Part shown: positions 35,978 through 44,314 of the stretch, piece after piece | How the letters are laid out: every line of letters begins with the position of its first letter | Position numbering within the stretch: position 1 is the stretch's first letter | Source: Achromobacter spanius | Lineage (GTDB): Bacteria > Pseudomonadota > Gammaproteobacteria > Burkholderiales > Burkholderiaceae_B | Length of the DNA: 64,000 nt | Assembly (NCBI RefSeq): GCF_029637605.1 | Contig: NZ_CP121261.1 | Location: forward strand, 186,001-250,000 | Direction: 5' to 3' | Position numbers and translations under genes: made by a program | The notes under the pieces: model-generated | What the model saw: the letters and a program-made list of their open reading frames with translations, nothing else | What the model was told of the DNA's origin: nothing | The model's database searches: none

Positions 35978-36080
35978 CAGCTACGACGACTGGCAGGTCT
36001 GGGCGCAGGGGCAGGTGCTGGTGCTGTGGGGGCTATGCGCGTCTCGGCATCGGGAGACGGTGCGGGCGTGGCCCAAATGA
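35829..36080 (+). CDS. Rz1-like outer-membrane spanin lipoprotein
   Basis: An 83-aa lipoprotein with signal peptide and lipobox MSGC (Cys16), then a proline-rich stretch (CPPIPDPPQNP). It starts inside the Rz-like gene in a different frame and extends 103 bp past its end. Together with Rz it would fuse inner and outer membranes in the final lysis step. Confidence 0.8.
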   Translation: MRNPFLLAAVLMMSGCAVSPTQYVPREVPPLDRRLAEPCPPIPDPPQNPDSYDDWQVWAQGQVLVLWGLCASRHRETVRAWPK

Positions 36081-36104
36081 AACAGGCGCATGCGGCGCCT
36101 GTTT
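36080..36104 (+). terminator. Hairpin at the end of the lysis cassette
   Basis: A perfect 10-bp stem, AAACAGGCGC against GCGCCTGTTT, starting in the Rz1 stop codon. Only a short T-run is present. Confidence 0.6.
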
Positions 36105-36123
36105 CCGTGTCGGGCATACGCCA

Positions 36124-36687
36124 TTAGCTCTTTGCGTCCGTTGGGACGGCTGAGGGAGATGAGGGAGATGAGGGAGATGAGGGAGATGAGGGAGATGAGG
36201 GAGGCGTCGGCTTAGGTATGCTGCCGGTAGCCGCCTTTATCGAGTCTTGGATGGCAGGGGTGGCGACGGAGCTTATTAGCTGCCAAAGATTATTGGCGAA
36301 CCATCCGCCTACCGATCCGCAAATGATCAAAAGTGCGGCAAAGGTCGATATTTGTATCTTGATCCAGTGGACAGATTTGTGCAGGTCCTTCAGATCCCCC
36401 GAGACCTGCTTGTGGTCATCTTTCGCGCCAGTGCTGGAGTCCTTCACTACACCCTTAATTTCTTGGAGAGCCCGATCGAGTTGACGTTCAGTTGCTGTGC
36501 AGTGGTCGTCAATCGTCTTGGACAGGGCCGAGACATTGCCTTGAAGAACTCCGACCGTCTTCTGCAGCTCCATGACCGTTTGGAGCGTGAAACTGTGGTC
36601 ATGTGAAGGAAACGTCGGAGCAGAAGATGGCATCTGCCCCGGGGCGCCCATCGCCTGATTGACATCACTTGCGCGAGATCGTGACAT
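36124..36687 (-). CDS. Coiled-coil protein with one membrane segment and SPS repeats
   Basis: A 187-aa protein with a disordered N-terminus, a helical coiled coil (about 38-105), one hydrophobic segment (near 112-132) and a C-terminal Ser-Pro-Ser repeat tail encoded by 9-bp tandem repeats. It lies 3 bp after a small gene on the same strand, so the two are probably translated together. Unknown family. Confidence 0.6.
   Translation of the reverse strand: MSRSRASDVNQAMGAPGQMPSSAPTFPSHDHSFTLQTVMELQKTVGVLQGNVSALSKTIDDHCTATERQLDRALQEIKGVVKDSSTGAKDDHKQVSGDLKDLHKSVHWIKIQISTFAALLIICGSVGGWFANNLWQLISSVATPAIQDSIKAATGSIPKPTPPSSPSSPSSPSSPSSPSAVPTDAKS
36152..36200. repeat. 9-bp tandem repeats (GAGGGAGAT) inside a coding region
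   Basis: Five exact copies plus a partial sixth. On the minus strand they encode Ser-Pro-Ser units. Their length would change the protein in steps of three residues without a frameshift. Confidence 0.95.
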
Positions 36688-36690
36688 TCT

Positions 36691-36954
36691 TCACTTTTCC
36701 CAGCGAGTTTGGATCCACTCCCACACATCGGTGGGCGCGCGGCCATAGTAGCTCGTGATAGCGAGGACCATCCCTAATCCTCCAGCGCCATCCGGAGTGA
36801 TACCCAACTCGTTCGACAACTCGAGAGCAGTTCCAGGGAACGACACAAGCCATTCACCGTTCAACAGTTTCTTGTGCGCTGCCGGGAATTTCGATTTGAT
36901 CGAATGTTCTAGGACCTCATGCAAGCCGGTCGGAATGACGACAAATACAGTCAT
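36691..36954 (-). CDS. Small hypothetical island protein
   Basis: An 87-aa protein from the ATG at 36954: TVFVVIPTGLHEVLEHSIKS, WLVSFPGTALELSNELGI and a C-terminal WEWIQTRWEK. It looks soluble and compact. It is closely followed by the coiled-coil membrane gene, which suggests a two-gene unit. No family recognised. Confidence 0.6.
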   Translation of the reverse strand: MTVFVVIPTGLHEVLEHSIKSKFPAAHKKLLNGEWLVSFPGTALELSNELGITPDGAGGLGMVLAITSYYGRAPTDVWEWIQTRWEK

Positions 36955-37073
36955 GGTTGACCCTCGGGTAGGCTTGGCACGGTTGCTCCTAATTGATACA
37001 TATTTGCTACTTTGGTGCGAAGCATACCATTTCAAGGTCTCGGTTCATATTTGGAAAAGTACAGAAAGCGGGC

Positions 37074-37319
37074 TTAGTTAGCAGCACTCGGGTGGTCATA
37101 AATCAGCCCGGTCGTCGTAAGGCATTCGATTCGGACTAGAGCTCTAACATACGCTGCCAGCCACTGCATCCTCCACCCTTGGTAGTAGCGCCGGCCGTCG
37201 ATTTCTTCGAAGCCGACGACCATCATGCTGCGGTCCGATGAGAAGGTCAGCAACTGAGGGTTCAGCAGATCGGGGATTGCGCTCGGCACAGTGGCGCCGA
37301 ACTTGACCATGGAGTACAT
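37074..37319 (-). CDS. Small protein of the type found near SOS-associated peptidase genes
   Basis: An 81-aa protein from the ATG at 37319. GATVPSAIPDLLNPQLLTFS and MVVGFEEIDGRRYYQGW resemble short proteins I associate with yedK-like neighbourhoods in betaproteobacterial mobile elements. A yedK-like pseudogene lies just upstream on the same strand. The frame can extend upstream to 37454, but the extra part looks unnatural. Confidence 0.5.
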   Translation of the reverse strand: MYSMVKFGATVPSAIPDLLNPQLLTFSSDRSMMVVGFEEIDGRRYYQGWRMQWLAAYVRALVRIECLTTTGLIYDHPSAAN

Positions 37320-37550
37320 GCGAGCCGTGCCGACTACGGGCTGGCCCGGGTAGTTGCCGCGGCGACGCTCGCCCTGGTGATGGGTGCGCAGGACGGAGCA
37401 CTGGAGCAGCTTGGTTGGACGATTTGCCGCGTCTTTCTGGATGGCATGTGGCAATACGAACTGTGGTTCAGCCGCGGTGACGTCGGCACGATCTACGATG
37501 CGCGCGTCACTAGCGGCCGCGCAGGATCTGTACTATCAGAAGCTAGGCTA

Positions 37551-38050
37551 GGACTGCTTAGATTGAGGCTTGGCGACGAGCCTGTCGGAAGGGAAGGGCG
37601 CCAGAAAGTGTCGGCTTTGCTTGTCGCTGGCCGTGAGCCAATCGCCGTAGGCGCCCTCGGGCAGAATGACGACTATCCGCTTTTCCTTGTTCGGCTGGTG
37701 GAGGTGCTTGAACAGGGGGGGGCATCGTCCGCGTAGGTGGTCAGCATGGTGTAGCTCTTCTGCCACTGACCGGCGGCGCCTCGCCAGCGATCCCAGAGGG
37801 CGGCGATGCCAAGCGGTGCGTCATTGGTTCGCGTAGAGCTGGCGCTGACTGACTTCTTGCTGTGTCCTTCGCCCACCGGCTGTCAATCGGGGGCGAAGAT
37901 CGCGTCGGCCGGGATGATGCATTGCTGCTCGCGCCGCCAGGCATTCCTGAATGTGAAGGACCTGGCGGCTGTCTCGCTGCGGGCATTTAAGGTAGACAGT
38001 TTGCAGGCCTTGTTCAAGCCGTCCCCTTGGTCGTGGCGCTGATCCCCCCC
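37551..38050 (-). pseudogene. SOS response-associated peptidase (YedK/HMCES family), decayed
   Basis: Pieces of an SRAP-domain protein can be read on the minus strand: GDGLNKACKLSTLNARSETA and FRNAWRREQQCIIPADAIF, then LGIAALWDRWRG and QKSYTMLTTYADDAP, then HQPNKEKRIVVILPEGAYGD to the end. They are separated by a TGA at 37883-37885 where a Trp is expected and by a frameshift in a run of eight G (37715-37722). A further shift lies in a run of seven C at 38044-38050. The intact family shields abasic DNA sites. Confidence 0.8.
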
Positions 38051-38220
38051 AGCGGCCTACAACGGCCTCCCATTCGACGGATGCCCACGCCCTGATTGAC
38101 CACTACCATCCCCGCCCGCCACGTTTCTCGTACTAAGCTGATATATCGAAATGTATCTGCTAATCTATCTGGACGACACACCTTGGTGGTGTATATCTTC
38201 CACTTCGACCCGGCTAGCCC

Positions 38221-38733
38221 ATGCCAAGGATCACTGAAAACGAACTGCTGTTAGTTTCGAAATCCAATCAGGAGACTCTGAGAGGATTCGCTCGAGGCGT
38301 TCAGCTGACCACTCGGTCTGGTAGGTCAATACATGAATTGCAAGTTCGCGTGGCACTGGATCGACTAAAGCTGGCCAATCTCCATCTGAGGCAGGCAAGT
38401 GCTGCAGCACGGGCGAAGGCCCCACACCATCGCGCGACGGTGAGCAGGGCTTACTATGCTATGTACCATGCCGCTCGCGCTGTCACATATCTGGCGATCG
38501 GAGGTGACGACCATGAGGGGCACTCAGTGCTTCCGATGAAGCTCCCCGCGGATTTTCCTGACTGTGACGAGTGGAAGAACAGACTTAAAATTGCCAGGCT
38601 TGAGCGTAACCGTGCTGACTATGACCCTTACCCCGCAGGCGACGTGGAGTTTAGCGACTCTGCCGGGGAACTGCTTCAAAATGCTCGCATGTTAGTGAAA
38701 CTGTCGCGAGCCTATCTCCATTCCAAAACTTAG
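38221..38733 (+). CDS. HEPN-domain protein
   Basis: A 170-aa helical protein. SRAYYAMYHAARAVTYLAIG and, later, LKIARLERNRADYDPYPAGD are the pattern of the HEPN (PF05168-like) family, whose members are often RNases or their partners in toxin and defence systems. The catalytic R-x4-6-H motif is not evident; the equivalent region reads RNRADYDP, so it may be a structural or regulatory HEPN. It lies 12 bp before a P-loop ATPase and starts a same-strand group ending in a TIR protein. Confidence 0.8.
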   Translation: MPRITENELLLVSKSNQETLRGFARGVQLTTRSGRSIHELQVRVALDRLKLANLHLRQASAAARAKAPHHRATVSRAYYAMYHAARAVTYLAIGGDDHEGHSVLPMKLPADFPDCDEWKNRLKIARLERNRADYDPYPAGDVEFSDSAGELLQNARMLVKLSRAYLHSKT

Positions 38734-38745
38734 AGAACCTGCGGT

Positions 38746-40404
38746 ATGTCATTAGAAGCAACAACGCGGAAAATCATCGAGAACGAGCTTGAGGCGGCGG
38801 GCATTCGACCTGTGTCTCTCCAGATCAGGACGTTCCCGAACGAAGTGATCGCGATCATTGAGGTTGACAGGGACTATGAAGTTGCCCTGTCTGTCGCTCA
38901 GCGCATCGATGAGTTGCTGGATAATGGGTTCGTTACCGTTCGACACTCCAAGGCCGTCGCACTGGGAATGGATAACGCTCGCGTATCCGGCGTGCATGAC
39001 GAGCGCATTCCCGACCTCATCCGTTTGCTCAACGCCCGATCCCGAACATCGGAGACGCAGCCCAGCCTCCGATATATCGGGGATGTGGCAGAACGGCTCA
39101 GCCTGGCTATCTCTCCGCGGCATCATCTGATTTTTGGCCGCCGTGGCGTTGGTAAAACGGCCTTATTGCTCGAAGCAAAGCGAGTCTTGGAATTACAAGG
39201 ATCCCACGTTCTTTGGGTCAATATGCAGTCGCTTCGGTCGTTGGGAGCTCCGCATGCATTTCTTACTGTAGCGCTCCGGATATGTGACCTGATCCTCGGT
39301 GCTTACGCTGCCAGATCCGAATCATCTCACGGGCATGAATCGTTGAAGCTTTTGCGTGCCACGATAGAGCAGTGGTTTCAGCCGAATACCGGATCATCAC
39401 TGGAAGACGTTGCTTTGCTGGTGCCGCAGATACAGCAAGCGTGTGCACGGTTTTGTCTTCAATCTGGCTCATCTTTGTTCATTTTCCTCGATGATATCCA
39501 CTATGTGAGAAGTAGCGATGTTCCGAAATTCTTAGACCTTATTCATGGGGTCACTCGAGATTGCCCCGTCTGGCTCAAGGTAGCGGGTATACAACACCAG
39601 ACGCGCTGGTTCATTCCTGATCCGCCCACGGGGCTTCAGACAGGACATGACGCCGCCATTATTAATTTGGACGTGACCTTAGAACAACCGGAAAAGGCGA
39701 AAATCTTCCTAGAGAAAATTCTTAGAGGCTACGTGGAAGAAAGCAACGCCCTTCCGCTGAGCAGCGTTGTTAGCGCCTCCGCGGTCGATCGGCTGGTGCT
39801 AGCTTCCGGCGGCGTGCCTCGAGATTTCTTAACGCTTTGCGCGGCGTCACTTCAAACCGCTAGGCAGCGGTTAAATGCCAAAACAGTGGGCGTTCAAGAC
39901 GTAAACAATGCTGCTGGTGTCATTAGTCAGACAAAACAACAAGAGCTTGAGGACGATGCTGCGGCCACCTCCGGTCGCTCTGCCATTCTGGTCGCCTCTC
40001 TTAATATTGTCAGGGATTTCTTGCTGAGCGAACAGCAAATCACTTTTTTTCGTATTGAATTCCGCGATAAAGAGTTACATCAAGCCGAGTACCGCGCGTT
40101 GCAAGCCCTTGCGGATCTGCGCATGATTCACCTTATAAATGCAAGTTTGTCCGACCCTCATCATGCTGGTCAGCGGTCTGAAGTATATTTGTTAGATCTC
40201 AGTCAGTACTCAGGTTCTAGACTCAAGCAAAATCTTTACGTCTTGGATTTTGAGAAAGGCCATATGGTTTTAAAGCGGACTCGAAGCGCAGAGCCTGCGC
40301 GCGTGGGTGATACTGTTCTGAGGCTTGTATCATTATTGCGGCGTGCACCTATGCTCGATTTGGCGCGCCTATCAGATTCAATTTTGCCTGCTCAGGAGCT
40401 TTAG
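38746..40404 (+). CDS. P-loop ATPase (AAA/STAND, Orc-like)
   Basis: A 552-aa protein. An N-terminal domain (about 1-90) with an alternating strand-helix pattern precedes Walker A GRRGVGKT (131-138). Walker B is LFIFLDDIHYV (Asp249/250), and a sensor-like strand VWLKVAGIQ follows near 275. A C-terminal region (about 400-552) looks like a winged helix. The layout fits Orc1/Cdc6-like or STAND switches used as sensors in bacterial immunity. It is sandwiched between HEPN and TIR genes. Confidence 0.8.
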   Translation: MSLEATTRKIIENELEAAGIRPVSLQIRTFPNEVIAIIEVDRDYEVALSVAQRIDELLDNGFVTVRHSKAVALGMDNARVSGVHDERIPDLIRLLNARSRTSETQPSLRYIGDVAERLSLAISPRHHLIFGRRGVGKTALLLEAKRVLELQGSHVLWVNMQSLRSLGAPHAFLTVALRICDLILGAYAARSESSHGHESLKLLRATIEQWFQPNTGSSLEDVALLVPQIQQACARFCLQSGSSLFIFLDDIHYVRSSDVPKFLDLIHGVTRDCPVWLKVAGIQHQTRWFIPDPPTGLQTGHDAAIINLDVTLEQPEKAKIFLEKILRGYVEESNALPLSSVVSASAVDRLVLASGGVPRDFLTLCAASLQTARQRLNAKTVGVQDVNNAAGVISQTKQQELEDDAAATSGRSAILVASLNIVRDFLLSEQQITFFRIEFRDKELHQAEYRALQALADLRMIHLINASLSDPHHAGQRSEVYLLDLSQYSGSRLKQNLYVLDFEKGHMVLKRTRSAEPARVGDTVLRLVSLLRRAPMLDLARLSDSILPAQEL

Positions 40405-40535
40405 CCAGATGCTCCAGCGCAGATATTCTCCGCGGCGGCGGCTGCCTGCACTGTGGTGCAGGATAGCTTCGCGAAACTTTGATGCCAATCATGCGTTTAA
40501 TGGCTAGTTGATTCTATCGGACTGGATTCGCGCAC

Positions 40536-41405
40536 ATGTACAACTTGATGGTGACGGGAAACGGCGAAGGCTGGAGCGGAGAACCTTGGCTCATCGAAAC
40601 CAGCAGATGCGTCAGGGAGTATACCGACACTGAAATTACGAAGCAATTTGGCAAACTTGACGCTACTGCGGTCGCCGAACTTCAGCGTTTGCCGTGTATA
40701 TTCGCTTACGAGGCGTCCTGCAAACAGGCCCCAAAATTTGGGATCATCCGCGACATCACCCGACGTCAGGATCAGGTTCGCATCGAATACGAAATAAGGG
40801 ATATCAGCCCCTTCCTGTCCGCCGACGACCTCCAGTCGTTGGCTTTTGACTTAGACATTACCAAATGGGAACTGAACAGGTCTCATTGGGCTGTGAAGAA
40901 CGTAAATGTGGCTCGTGAGCTCAGAAAGCGGGGGATTAATCTGCCGGGGTGGGCTCGTGATATTACGAAAGCCGTCGATATTTCGACTCACTTATTCGAT
41001 GTGGCGCTGTCGTTTCCCGGGGAAGTGCGGCCTGTCGTCGAACAGATCGCTCAGGAGTTAGAAAGGCTAATTGGTCCAAATTCCTATTTCTACGACAATA
41101 ACTATGTTTCTCAGCTTGCACGGCCGTCGCTTGATACCCTGCTTCAGGATATTTACCGAAACCGCTCTAAACTGATCGTGGTGTTTATAGGGCGGCACTA
41201 TCAACTGAAGGATTGGTGCGGCATCGAGTTTCGGGCAATCAAAGAAATTATCATGGAGCGTGATCACAAGAAGATTATGTTTGTAAAGATGGACGATGGC
41301 TCAGTCGACGGCGTCTTTAAAACAGACGGTTACGTAGACGGTCAACGGTTCAGCCCGCAGGAAATTGCTCGTTTCGTTGAAGAGCGGGTAGCCCTATTTT
41401 CGTAG
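40536..41405 (+). CDS. TIR-domain protein
   Basis: A 289-aa protein. The C-terminal part (about 154-286) is a TIR domain: FDVALSFPGE, a middle SYFYDNNYVSQL, SKLIVVFIGRHYQ and DWCGIEFRAI with Glu231 as the probable catalytic residue for NAD cleavage. The N-terminal 140 residues (MYNLMVTGNGEGWSG, LPCIFAYEASCKQAPKFG) form a separate domain, perhaps a sensor. No signal peptide. It follows the ATPase gene by 131 bp on the same strand and ends the island cargo. The likely role is NAD depletion on infection. Confidence 0.85.
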   Translation: MYNLMVTGNGEGWSGEPWLIETSRCVREYTDTEITKQFGKLDATAVAELQRLPCIFAYEASCKQAPKFGIIRDITRRQDQVRIEYEIRDISPFLSADDLQSLAFDLDITKWELNRSHWAVKNVNVARELRKRGINLPGWARDITKAVDISTHLFDVALSFPGEVRPVVEQIAQELERLIGPNSYFYDNNYVSQLARPSLDTLLQDIYRNRSKLIVVFIGRHYQLKDWCGIEFRAIKEIIMERDHKKIMFVKMDDGSVDGVFKTDGYVDGQRFSPQEIARFVEERVALFS

Positions 41406-41779
41406 GGGCTATGCGTGGACGTGGACCAAAGGGCCGCCTATATCACCTCACGTTGCAGTTTGAGCGGGACGAACGAGCTCAAGGGACCTGCGCAGTCAGT
41501 GGATCACGCCCGCTTCTGGCAAGAGGCATGCCAAGGTGCTCTAGCGCCTGCAGGTACGATGGCCATGCTGAAATCCGGAATCCTTCCGCTCCCCCCGCTT
41601 GACGGCGGGACTTGCCGGCCGGAGTCGGGAACCGCCCCGGCATGAAAGTCATCCATCGGCGGAGCTTGCTGGGGACTTTGTGGGGGACATAGGTGCTCGT
41701 TTGTGAGCATCGTTGCGCAACGTTTGCAGCGAGCGTAGATCTAAGTTGTTGAACAATAACGATGTTTAGTTCGCCCCTA
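41406..41779. other. Non-coding stretch at the right end of the island
   Basis: About 370 bp with short frames of unnatural composition. GGGGACTTTGTGGGGGACAT recalls sequence beside attL, so it may be worn-down end sequence of the element. Nothing else is evident. Confidence 0.4.
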
Positions 41780-41838
41780 TGCATGGGGTGCAAGGGGTCG
41801 CGAGTTCGAATCCCGCCGTCCCGACCAGCAATACCCTA
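41780..41838 (+). repeat. attR: right 59-bp direct repeat
   Basis: Identical to 22819-22877. It contains the 3' half of tRNA-Pro with CCA but no 5' half, so it is not a tRNA gene. A copy of the tRNA terminator follows at 41840-41872. Confidence 0.92.
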
Positions 41839-41903
41839 AGGGGGTTAGTGATGAAAATCACTAACCCCCTTTCTCATTGTTGGAGCAATCTGGGAAGGTT
41901 GCT

Positions 41904-41972
41904 CTATTGTTGTTGCTGCAATGCCGTCAAAGCAGGCGAGTGATCATTGGTGCGTGTAATGCGTTTGCTCAT
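41904..41972 (-). pseudogene. Remnant of a second integrase (last 22 codons)
   Basis: On the minus strand the frame reads KRITRTNDHSPALTALQQQQ and a TAG stop. The active integrase ends RITRTNDHTPTLTVLRRQQ. The relation holds at DNA level through the flanking terminator and repeat. Upstream of the lysine the similarity stops, so this is the 3' end of a related but different integrase. Confidence 0.75.
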
Positions 41973-42002
41973 GCATTGCCACAACATAACTGGAGATCAA
42001 AA

Positions 42003-42557
42003 ATGCGGAAGCTGATTGCAGTGGCATTCGCTCTTTCTGCCTTGACTGGTTTTGCTCAAGCACAGAACACGGATTCATCGCCGATGGATCATTCCAAGAT
42101 GGACCATGCGGCTCACATGAAAGGGAAAGCTGATGCGCAACGTCAGGCAGAGGTTTCCGAGCGGGGCAAAGATGTGATGCCTTTCAGCTTGTCGGCTACG
42201 ACCCATATCTTTACCAAGAATGCGGACGGCGGCGTTCAGCGTGTGGTGGCGAAGGATGCGTCAGACGCTGATCAAGTGGCACGGATTCGGCAGCATTTGC
42301 GGGAAATCCAAGCGCAGTTCTTGCAAGGAGACTTCGCGGGTCCGAGCCACATCCATGGCCAAGACATGCCAGGATTGGCTGAGCTAAAGGCGGCCAGCTC
42401 TAGGCAAATCGACATTGCCTACCAAGATGTCGAAGGTGGGGCGCAACTGACGTACACCGCGAAAGAAGTGCACCTGGCGGATGCGTTGCATAAGTGGTTT
42501 GATGCGCAGCTTTCTGACCATGGCAGCGATGCGGTCGAAGGGCATGAATCCCATTGA
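42003..42557 (+). CDS. Periplasmic His/Met-rich protein
   Basis: A 184-aa exported protein: signal peptide with cleavage after AQA (about residue 20), then a metal-binding-like stretch MDHSKMDHAAHMKG. The rest (SLSATTHIFTKNADGGVQRV, AQFLQGDFAGPSHIHGQDMP) resembles proteins found near copper-resistance loci, often poorly named. GGAG precedes the ATG at 42003. It is the first intact gene outside the island. A metal-related periplasmic role is plausible but unproven. Confidence 0.75.
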   Translation: MRKLIAVAFALSALTGFAQAQNTDSSPMDHSKMDHAAHMKGKADAQRQAEVSERGKDVMPFSLSATTHIFTKNADGGVQRVVAKDASDADQVARIRQHLREIQAQFLQGDFAGPSHIHGQDMPGLAELKAASSRQIDIAYQDVEGGAQLTYTAKEVHLADALHKWFDAQLSDHGSDAVEGHESH

Positions 42558-42661
42558 CTGACCGGTTTCCCTGCGTCAGTCAGAGCCTCCCTTGAATCCC
42601 AACGAAAATCACGGACTCTGGTGTAACGTATCGCTCCATCTCAGTCCCTAAAGGCAAGCCT

Positions 42662-43444
42662 GTGGCTAGCAAACTCGCTGGAACTCAGTTCATCGCGTTG
42701 ACCTTCAAAGCCATCCGCCAACAAGGCCGTCGAATGATGGCGACCGCGCCAGGGGTATTGGCCGCATTCATCGTTACGCTACCTTTCGCGTTGCTGTTGT
42801 CGAACTCCGGGGGCACGATGCAGTTTGTGTTTCTACTGCTGGCCATGGTGAACCTGCTGGCGTTGGCGCGATTGACCTTTGCTTGGCTAGCGATGCTTGT
42901 CGGCCGTGATGTGGCCGCGGCGCAGCTTGCGCGAGGGAGCAACGCCGAGGCCAAGCATCTGGCTTTGCTGGTGCTCTTTGTGGTCGTGGTGGGCGCGATA
43001 TTGCGGGCGTCTGCTGATATTCCGATATTGCTTTACTTCGCGATGAACGGCGTGGGAGATGCCGGGTTCTTCCTCGCGCTGTTCATTGTGCTGGGCCTGC
43101 TGTGGGTGCCGTTTGTGTATGCCGGCGCGGTGGTGGCCTTGAGTTGGGTGCACGCCGTGGCGGTGGGTGAATATGGCTTCAAGGCAATGCGCGATGCCAT
43201 GCGTTTCAAGCGTTGGCCCTTGGTCACTGGGCTGTTTGTCTTGCTCGTGTCAGTGGGCTTTACCAGCGCCATGGTGGCGGATGTGGCGCGTTTCCCGACG
43301 ATGTCTGGCGTTGGGTTCACCGTGGCCGGCATGCTGATCAGCATCGGCATGCTTGTGATTGTGACGGCGATGTGCGCGGTGGCGTATCGCGAGTCCGTGC
43401 CGCAGGCTGCCGATACGGCGGGCGACCCCGCCGCGCTTGCGTGA
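42662..43444 (+). CDS. Predicted integral membrane protein
   Basis: A 260-aa protein with about six hydrophobic segments and a GTG start. A basic N-terminal tail and a loop AMRDAMRFKRWP are cytosolic by charge. No family recognised; the repeated hydrophobic blocks and lack of charged residues in membranes fit a structural or stress protein rather than a channel. The alpha/beta hydrolase gene begins 3 bp after its stop. Confidence 0.7.
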   Translation: MASKLAGTQFIALTFKAIRQQGRRMMATAPGVLAAFIVTLPFALLLSNSGGTMQFVFLLLAMVNLLALARLTFAWLAMLVGRDVAAAQLARGSNAEAKHLALLVLFVVVVGAILRASADIPILLYFAMNGVGDAGFFLALFIVLGLLWVPFVYAGAVVALSWVHAVAVGEYGFKAMRDAMRFKRWPLVTGLFVLLVSVGFTSAMVADVARFPTMSGVGFTVAGMLISIGMLVIVTAMCAVAYRESVPQAADTAGDPAALA

Positions 43445-43447
43445 GCC

Positions 43448-44269
43448 ATGCGTACGCAACATCAAATCCCTTGCGGTCGTGCGACGCTTTTTGCGGAAGC
43501 GGAGGGTAGCGGCGACCCGGTTGTGTTCTTGCATGCCGCCATTTGCGACCGCCGCATGTGGGATGTGCAGATGGCGGGCATTGCGATCGGCAACAAGGCC
43601 ATTGCGTATGACCGGCGCGGCTACGGAAAGACGCATGCCGTGGCAGAAGATCATTCGGCGGTTGCGGATCTGATGGCGGTGATTGATGCCTTGGCGGACG
43701 GCAAGTCGGTGGTCTTGATCGGATGTTCGCAGGGCGCGCGGGTGGCGCTGGACGCGGCGCTGCTGCATCCGTCCCGCGTGCGGGGGCTGGTGTTGATTGC
43801 CCCGACGGTGCCGGGTGCTCCCGAGCCGGTGTTTCCGGCCTGCATCAAAGCATTGATGGCAGAGCTGAAGCAGGCGGAGGCCGAAGGCAACAGAGACCGC
43901 GTGAACACGTTGAAGGCGCGGTTGTTCCTCGATGGGCCTTGCGAACCAGAAGGGCGCGTAGCGGGCGCTGCGCGTCAGCGCTTTCTTGAAATGAATGCCG
44001 CCATATTGCAGTCGCGGCATGTTGCGGCAAGCGTTGACGACCTGCCTACCTACGGGCGTCTAAATGAGATTCGCAAGCCAACGCTGGTGATGTGGGGTGA
44101 CTGCGATTTTCCACATATTCAGGCACGTAGTCGGCAGGTGGCGACGATGCTGACGGACGGTGCCGGTCAAGCGTTGTCCGGCACGGCCCATCTGCCTAGC
44201 TTGGATCGGCCGGCCGAATTGACCGCCGAGATCTTGGCGTTCATCGATCGCATTGCCAATCAGGCCTGA
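43448..44269 (+). CDS. Alpha/beta hydrolase
   Basis: A 273-aa cytosolic esterase or hydrolase. The catalytic triad can be read as Ser94 in IGCSQGARVA, Asp218 or 220 in MWGDCDFP and His248 in SGTAHLPSLD. The oxyanion region is VVFLHAAICDRRMWD. The nucleophile elbow GCSQG matches GxSxG. Substrate unknown. Probably co-transcribed with the membrane protein before it. Confidence 0.88.
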   Translation: MRTQHQIPCGRATLFAEAEGSGDPVVFLHAAICDRRMWDVQMAGIAIGNKAIAYDRRGYGKTHAVAEDHSAVADLMAVIDALADGKSVVLIGCSQGARVALDAALLHPSRVRGLVLIAPTVPGAPEPVFPACIKALMAELKQAEAEGNRDRVNTLKARLFLDGPCEPEGRVAGAARQRFLEMNAAILQSRHVAASVDDLPTYGRLNEIRKPTLVMWGDCDFPHIQARSRQVATMLTDGAGQALSGTAHLPSLDRPAELTAEILAFIDRIANQA

Positions 44270-44314
44270 ACGCGCGCTTCGGGCTTCAGCGCATCAGGCT
44301 TCAACGCTTCAGCC

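Noticed and set aside
37377..37736. 119-codon plus-strand frame
   Set aside because: It lies opposite the yedK-like pseudogene and overlaps an upstream extension of a minus-strand gene. Some segments look protein-like, but there is no ribosome site or family support.
41780..41827. Second tRNA-Pro gene
   Set aside because: Only the 3' half of the tRNA is present; the 5' acceptor and D-arm are missing. It is the attR repeat.
41877..42002. N-terminal extension of the periplasmic protein
   Set aside because: These codons lie over the integrase remnant and would destroy the signal peptide; the ATG at 42003 has a good ribosome site.
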